Shown here piece by piece: positions 5,280-8,968 of a DNA stretch of 8,968 bases. The stretch comes from Xanthobacteraceae bacterium (GTDB taxonomy: Bacteria > Pseudomonadota > Alphaproteobacteria > Rhizobiales > Xanthobacteraceae). Position 1 is the stretch's first letter. Every line of letters starts with the position of its first letter. A model generated the notes under the pieces. The model was given only the letters and a program-made list of their open reading frames with translations, made no database searches and was not told the DNA's origin. Position numbers and translations under genes: made by a program. The stretch spans positions 1-8,968 of the forward strand of contig JAICQA010000091.1 of NCBI GenBank assembly GCA_025929595.1. Reading direction: 5' to 3'.

Positions 5280-7583
5280 TCACTCGTCGCCGGGCGCGAT
5301 TGCCTCCGGCAAGGCGTCGTTCTGCGGGTCGGCGTCCGCAGGCGCCGTGATCGCGCGCTGGGCGTTCTGCCGGCCGGTCAATCCCGCCAGCGCGTCGGCA
5401 TCCACCGGTTTCGTGCGGCCATACCACGGCCTGTCGGCGTAGAGCGCGCGGGACGGCTCGGCCATCCATATCCCGTCCTTTCGCCACAACGCGAGCGCGC
5501 CCGTGCTCGCGAGCGTGGCGCGGTCAACGGTCGCCGCACGACAGCCTCTGGGTGCCTCGAATGTCGAAATCACCAGGCCCGCCTCACGGCAATCGTCGGT
5601 AAAGGCTTCGCGCCTTCGCGCGACCGCGACCTTCGTCCCATCGGATAACAGCGCCACGCAACCCCACGGATCGCACGCAAATCCCTTTTCCGTTTCCTTG
5701 CCCGCTTTGCGCCGATCCGCGTCGGCCGCCAGCCAATTCTCGGCGATGAAACGGCTGCCGCCCGAATTCAGGATCTGCAGCCGCCCTTCGGCGCCGCGCA
5801 CCGCGACCGTCTGGCCGGCGTCGTCGATCAGCACGTCTGGCCGCGGCGCAGTCGCCGCCAGCACGAAGGAGATCGCAAGCGGCGGCAGCCCCGCAAGCCG
5901 CAGCCATGTCACGGGCAGCGCGAGCAGCAATATGCCGACGGTGGCGAGCAGAAGCGCCCCCGCCCCGAACGCTGCGAAGCGTCCATCCGCGCCCGGCAAA
6001 GCCGCCACCCATTCCGCGATCTTGAGCATTCCTTCGATGCCCGCACCCATGATCTTCCAGCCATAGGCGTCGTAACCGAACGGCAGCAACAGAACGGAAA
6101 GCAGACCGGCGGGCATGATGACAAACGAGATCAACGGCATAGCAAGCAGGTTCGCAAGCACGCTATAGGGCGCCAGGCGCTGAAAATGGAACGCCACATA
6201 GGCGACGGTAGCGAGACCCGCGAACAGCGAGGTCGCCGTGCCAAGCAAGAGCCAGCGCCATGCGCGTTCCGAGAGATGGGCGAGCGCTCCGCCTCCCGCC
6301 GGCGCGACAGCCATAAGCGGCACACAGCGTTCATAGAGTGCGACCAATGCCAGCGTGGCCGCAAAGGACATCTGAAAGCTCGGGCTCAGGAGCGCCTCGG
6401 GCTGCAACAGCAACACGCCGAACGCGGCTGTAGCGAGCGTACGCACCGTCAATGCCGGCCGGTCAACCAGCACCCCGCCGAGCACGATCGCAATCATGAT
6501 GAACGAGCGCTGCGTCGCCACCTCCGCGCCCGACAGGACGAGATAGAAAGCGCATCCGGCGAAGGCGGCAACCGCCGCCCACTTCTTGATCGGGCGCCGC
6601 AGGGCGAGACGCGGCACGAGCGCCAGCCCGCCGCGAATGAGCGCGAACAGGGCGCCCGCGATCAGCGCCATGTGCAGCCCTGAAATGGAGAGCAGATGAT
6701 AGAGACCCGAGATTCGCATCGCTTCGTTCGTCTCGGCGGAAACTTCGTCGCGAACGCCGGTTACCAGCGCGCCCGCAATCGCCCCGGCTTCCCCTGGCAA
6801 CAACGACCTGATGCGGCTCGCCAGCGAACGGCGCATCATCTCCACGGCGGCCGCGACACGGATGCTCCAGGGGGCGGGCGCCGCTTGCGCCGGCCGCGCC
6901 CTGCCATATGCAAAGCCCGTCGCGCCGATCCCCTGAAAGTACATGCCGCGCGCATAGTCGTAGCCGCCCGGCCGCACGGGGCCGAGCGGCGGCGACAGGC
7001 GTGCGAGCGCCTCGACGTGCTCTCCGACGGAGGGCGCCGTACCGCCGCGAAACGCCACACGCACACGCTCGGGCATGTTGCTCGCGCCGCGCCCTTTCGA
7101 TCCAGTGACGAGCAGCACGACACGGTCGGACCGCTCCGTCGCGTCCCGCGACTCCACGTAGCCTTGCACGGTGATCGTACGCGCCGCCCCGGTCATCGGC
7201 TGGTGCTCGACGAGTGCCGCCCGCACGCACCCCGCCATGAAGCCACCCGCGGCGGTCGCAAGCGCGATCGAAACCGCAAACAGAACGGTTCGCTCGCGGC
7301 TGGCCCATGCCCCGGCACACAAGACAATCGTGAGAATGATCGACGCACCGAGCGACGGCTCGGAGGGCGCGGCGAAATAAAGAAGAACGCCGACCCCGAA
7401 GGCGACCGCGAGCCACGGCACAAGCCGCCCTGCATCCGCCTCCGCGCGCAACGCGCTCGCGAGGCGTGCCCTGAGGTCTCCGGCGAACGCGCCGGCCCAG
7501 CCGCCCCATTCCGCGCTTGTCTGACCGCCGAGAACGGCCGCCCGCCGGCCGGCACGCGGCCTACGCCCCTCGATCTCGTCCAT
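5280..7583 (-). CDS. comEC: ComEC/Rec2 family DNA-uptake channel protein
   Basis: A 767-residue integral inner-membrane protein of the family that carries single-stranded DNA into the cytoplasm during natural transformation. A basic N-terminus (1-53) precedes three membrane segments (about 54-72, 79-94, 99-119). A soluble DUF4131/OB-like region (about 135-230) with VQGYVESRD and RPGGYDYARGMYFQGIGATG follows. The Competence domain (about 262-575) carries the family signature YHLLSISGLHMALIAG (295-310) and LLSPSFQMSFAATLAL (398-413) among many hydrophobic helices. The tail (583-767) resembles a decayed metallo-beta-lactamase domain: DVLIDDAGQTVAV stands where DVGQGD is expected, and there is no HxHxDH motif. 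The start at ATG 7583 is preceded by GGGG at 7 nt, inside a hairpin. It lies downstream of glnS on the same strand. Whether this organism is naturally competent cannot be told from here. Confidence 0.93.
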   Translation of the reverse strand: MDEIEGRRPRAGRRAAVLGGQTSAEWGGWAGAFAGDLRARLASALRAEADAGRLVPWLAVAFGVGVLLYFAAPSEPSLGASIILTIVLCAGAWASRERTVLFAVSIALATAAGGFMAGCVRAALVEHQPMTGAARTITVQGYVESRDATERSDRVVLLVTGSKGRGASNMPERVRVAFRGGTAPSVGEHVEALARLSPPLGPVRPGGYDYARGMYFQGIGATGFAYGRARPAQAAPAPWSIRVAAAVEMMRRSLASRIRSLLPGEAGAIAGALVTGVRDEVSAETNEAMRISGLYHLLSISGLHMALIAGALFALIRGGLALVPRLALRRPIKKWAAVAAFAGCAFYLVLSGAEVATQRSFIMIAIVLGGVLVDRPALTVRTLATAAFGVLLLQPEALLSPSFQMSFAATLALVALYERCVPLMAVAPAGGGALAHLSERAWRWLLLGTATSLFAGLATVAYVAFHFQRLAPYSVLANLLAMPLISFVIMPAGLLSVLLLPFGYDAYGWKIMGAGIEGMLKIAEWVAALPGADGRFAAFGAGALLLATVGILLLALPVTWLRLAGLPPLAISFVLAATAPRPDVLIDDAGQTVAVRGAEGRLQILNSGGSRFIAENWLAADADRRKAGKETEKGFACDPWGCVALLSDGTKVAVARRREAFTDDCREAGLVISTFEAPRGCRAATVDRATLASTGALALWRKDGIWMAEPSRALYADRPWYGRTKPVDADALAGLTGRQNAQRAITAPADADPQNDALPEAIAPGDE

Positions 7584-7589
7584 CGCAGT

Positions 7590-7632
7590 GCCCCGCCCTG
7601 CGGGGCCGATCCTAGCGACAGTCCGCAGGGCG
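7590..7632 (-). promoter_or_regulatory. comEC leader with two competing hairpins
   Basis: In the minus-strand transcript, 7632-7623 (CGCCCTGCGG) can pair over 10 bp with 7603-7594 (CCGCAGGGCG), with a 19-nt loop. Alternatively 7606-7600 (GCCCCGC) pairs over 7 bp with 7596-7590 (GCGGGGC), with an AGG loop. The two structures share bases 7594-7603 and cannot coexist. Both cover purine-rich bases that could bind the ribosome (AGGG 7599-7596, GGGG 7594-7591) just before comEC ATG 7583. There is no U-run, so it does not look like an intrinsic terminator. A regulatory role is inference. Confidence 0.4.
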
Positions 7633-7654
7633 TCACAACCTCACGGGGCGACAG

Positions 7655-8968
7655 TCAGCCTTTGGCAGCCGAGACCTTGGCCCAGGTATCGCGCAGGCCC
7701 ACAGTGCGGTTGAACACCGGCTTGCCGGGCTTGCCGTCCGGATCGCGATAGAAATATCCCTGCCGCTCGAACTGCACCGGAGCCTCGGCGTTGTCCGCCA
7801 GGAGCACGGGCTCCAGCTTCGCGCCGCTCACGATTTCCACCGACTGCGGATTGAGCTCCGCCGCGAAGTTCGCGGCGTCCGGACCGGGGCTCGTGAAGAG
7901 CTGATGATAGAGCCGCACCTCGGCATCGACCGCATCAGCTCCAACCCAGTGGATCGTCCCCTTCACCTTGCGGCCGTCAGGCGGGTTGTCGCCGCCGCGC
8001 GTCGCCGGATCGTAGGTGCAGCGCAGCTCCACAACGTCGCCCGCCGCGTTCTTCACCGCCTCGCGGCATTTGACGAAGTAGCCGTAGCGCAGCCGCACTT
8101 CCGCGCCCGGAGACAGGCGGAAGAACTTCTTCGGCGGATCCTCCATGAAATCATCGCGCTCGATGTAGATTTCGCGTCCGAAGCGCAACGTCCGCGCACC
8201 CGCGTCGGGATTGTCCGGGTGATTGGCCGCCGTCAGGTCGTCGATCTTTCCTTCCGGCCAGTTCTCGATGACGACCTTGAGCGGACGCAGCACCGCCATG
8301 CGCCGCAGCGCGCTCGTATTGAGCGCTTCGCGGATCGAAAACTCGAACATACCGTAGTCGACGACGCTGTTCGCCTTCGCAACGCCGATGCGTTTCACGA
8401 AATCCCGGATCGCGGCGGCCGGCACCCCGCGCCGCCGCAAGCCCGCAAGGGTCGGCATGCGCGGATCGTCCCAGCCGCTCACATGCCCGCCGCGCACAAG
8501 CTCGGTCAGCACGCGCTTCGACAGGATCGTGTGCGTCAGATTCAACCGCGCGAATTCATATTGGCGCGGACGCGACGGCACCGGCAGATGCTCGAGGAAC
8601 CAGTCGTAGAGCGGCCGGTGATCCTCGAACTCCAGCGTGCAGAGCGAATGGGTAATGCCTTCGATCGCGTCGCTCTGCCCGTGCGCGAAGTCGTAGCTCG
8701 GATAGATGTGCCACTTGGTACCCGTGCGTGGGTGGCTCGCGTTCAGAATTCGATAGAGCACAGGATCGCGCAGATTGATGTTGCCCGACGCCATGTCGAT
8801 CCTGGCGCGCAGCACGCGCGCGCCGTTCGGGAACTCACCCGCCCGCATGCGCCGGAACAGGTCGAGATTTTCCGCGGCGCTCCGGTCGCGAAACCGGCTG
8901 TTCCTGCCGGGCTCCGTCAGCGTGCCGCGATTGGCGCGCATTTCTTCCTGCGACTGGTCATCCACATA
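7655..8968 (-). CDS. glnS: Glutaminyl-tRNA synthetase, C-terminal part (5' end beyond window)
   Basis: 437 codons are visible, with the frame open through the right edge. It charges tRNA-Gln with glutamine. The first residues, YVDDQSQEEMRANRGTLTEPG, align inside the E. coli GlnRS catalytic domain as I recall it, so roughly 115-120 N-terminal residues, including the HIGH motif, are missing. GlnRS signatures include RDRSAAENLDLFRRMRAGEF, ARIDMASGNINLRDPVLYRI, YPSYDFAHGQSDAIEGITHSLCTLEF and the KMSKS equivalent ILSKR (about 8527-8513). The C-terminal half is the beta-barrel anticodon-binding type (YIERDDFMEDP, RLSPGAEVRLRYGYFVKC, KGTIHWVGADA), which GluRS lacks. The GTG at 8965 is an internal valine codon, not a start. 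It is followed by comEC 71 nt downstream on the same strand, possibly as an operon. Confidence 0.95.
   Translation of the reverse strand, partial: YVDDQSQEEMRANRGTLTEPGRNSRFRDRSAAENLDLFRRMRAGEFPNGARVLRARIDMASGNINLRDPVLYRILNASHPRTGTKWHIYPSYDFAHGQSDAIEGITHSLCTLEFEDHRPLYDWFLEHLPVPSRPRQYEFARLNLTHTILSKRVLTELVRGGHVSGWDDPRMPTLAGLRRRGVPAAAIRDFVKRIGVAKANSVVDYGMFEFSIREALNTSALRRMAVLRPLKVVIENWPEGKIDDLTAANHPDNPDAGARTLRFGREIYIERDDFMEDPPKKFFRLSPGAEVRLRYGYFVKCREAVKNAAGDVVELRCTYDPATRGGDNPPDGRKVKGTIHWVGADAVDAEVRLYHQLFTSPGPDAANFAAELNPQSVEIVSGAKLEPVLLADNAEAPVQFERQGYFYRDPDGKPGKPVFNRTVGLRDTWAKVSAAKG

Noticed and set aside
7590..7606. Intrinsic terminator after glnS
   Set aside because: The stem is strong, but on the minus strand it is followed directly by ACTGCG and the comEC start codon, with no U-run.
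6696..7751. 351-codon plus-strand frame across comEC and the glnS end
   Set aside because: It is a compositional shadow of comEC, rich in Arg, Pro and His, with no domain; it also runs through the comEC-glnS gap without a sensible start.

Overview
This window looks like chromosomal housekeeping DNA from a GC-rich alphaproteobacterium, probably of the order Hyphomicrobiales (Rhizobiales). Three things point that way. The gene order trpE-trpG-trpD-trpC-moaC-moeA-lexA, followed by a convergent comEC, is one I recall from that order. The lexA promoter carries a GAAC-N7-GAAC operator, which is the complement of the alphaproteobacterial GTTC-N7-GTTC SOS box. The trpD-trpC gap holds a small palindromic element of a kind I recall being scattered through rhizobial genomes.

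Plus strand, 1-4434: the 3' end of trpE, then complete trpG, trpD and trpC (anthranilate formation through indole-glycerol phosphate), then moaC and moeA (molybdenum cofactor synthesis). The gaps are 8 to 48 nt, so this is probably one transcription unit joining two unrelated pathways. trpG is a separate gene, not fused to trpE as in some rhizobia. Positions 4435-4574 are the only substantial plus-strand intergenic stretch. They hold a lexA promoter with its SOS operator in the spacer, a short GC palindrome and a tRNA-like D-arm sequence. lexA (4575-5279) is complete, with its autocleavage site and Ser/Lys dyad.

Minus strand, 8968-5280: the C-terminal three quarters of a glutaminyl-tRNA synthetase gene (its 5' end lies beyond the right edge), a 71-nt gap with two mutually exclusive GC-rich hairpins, and a complete comEC encoding a DNA-uptake channel protein. 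The comEC stop codon abuts the lexA stop codon with no base between them.

No stretch over 300 bases lacks a gene. I see no CRISPR array, insertion sequence, prophage, toxin-antitoxin pair or convincing Rho-independent terminator. Every gene belongs to a known family, so I do not claim a new system. The points most worth a second look are small: the layered lexA control region and its tRNA-like sequence, the repeat holding the trpD stop and bordering the trpC ribosome-binding site, the switchable leader in front of comEC, and a GlnRS where related genomes usually have gltX.
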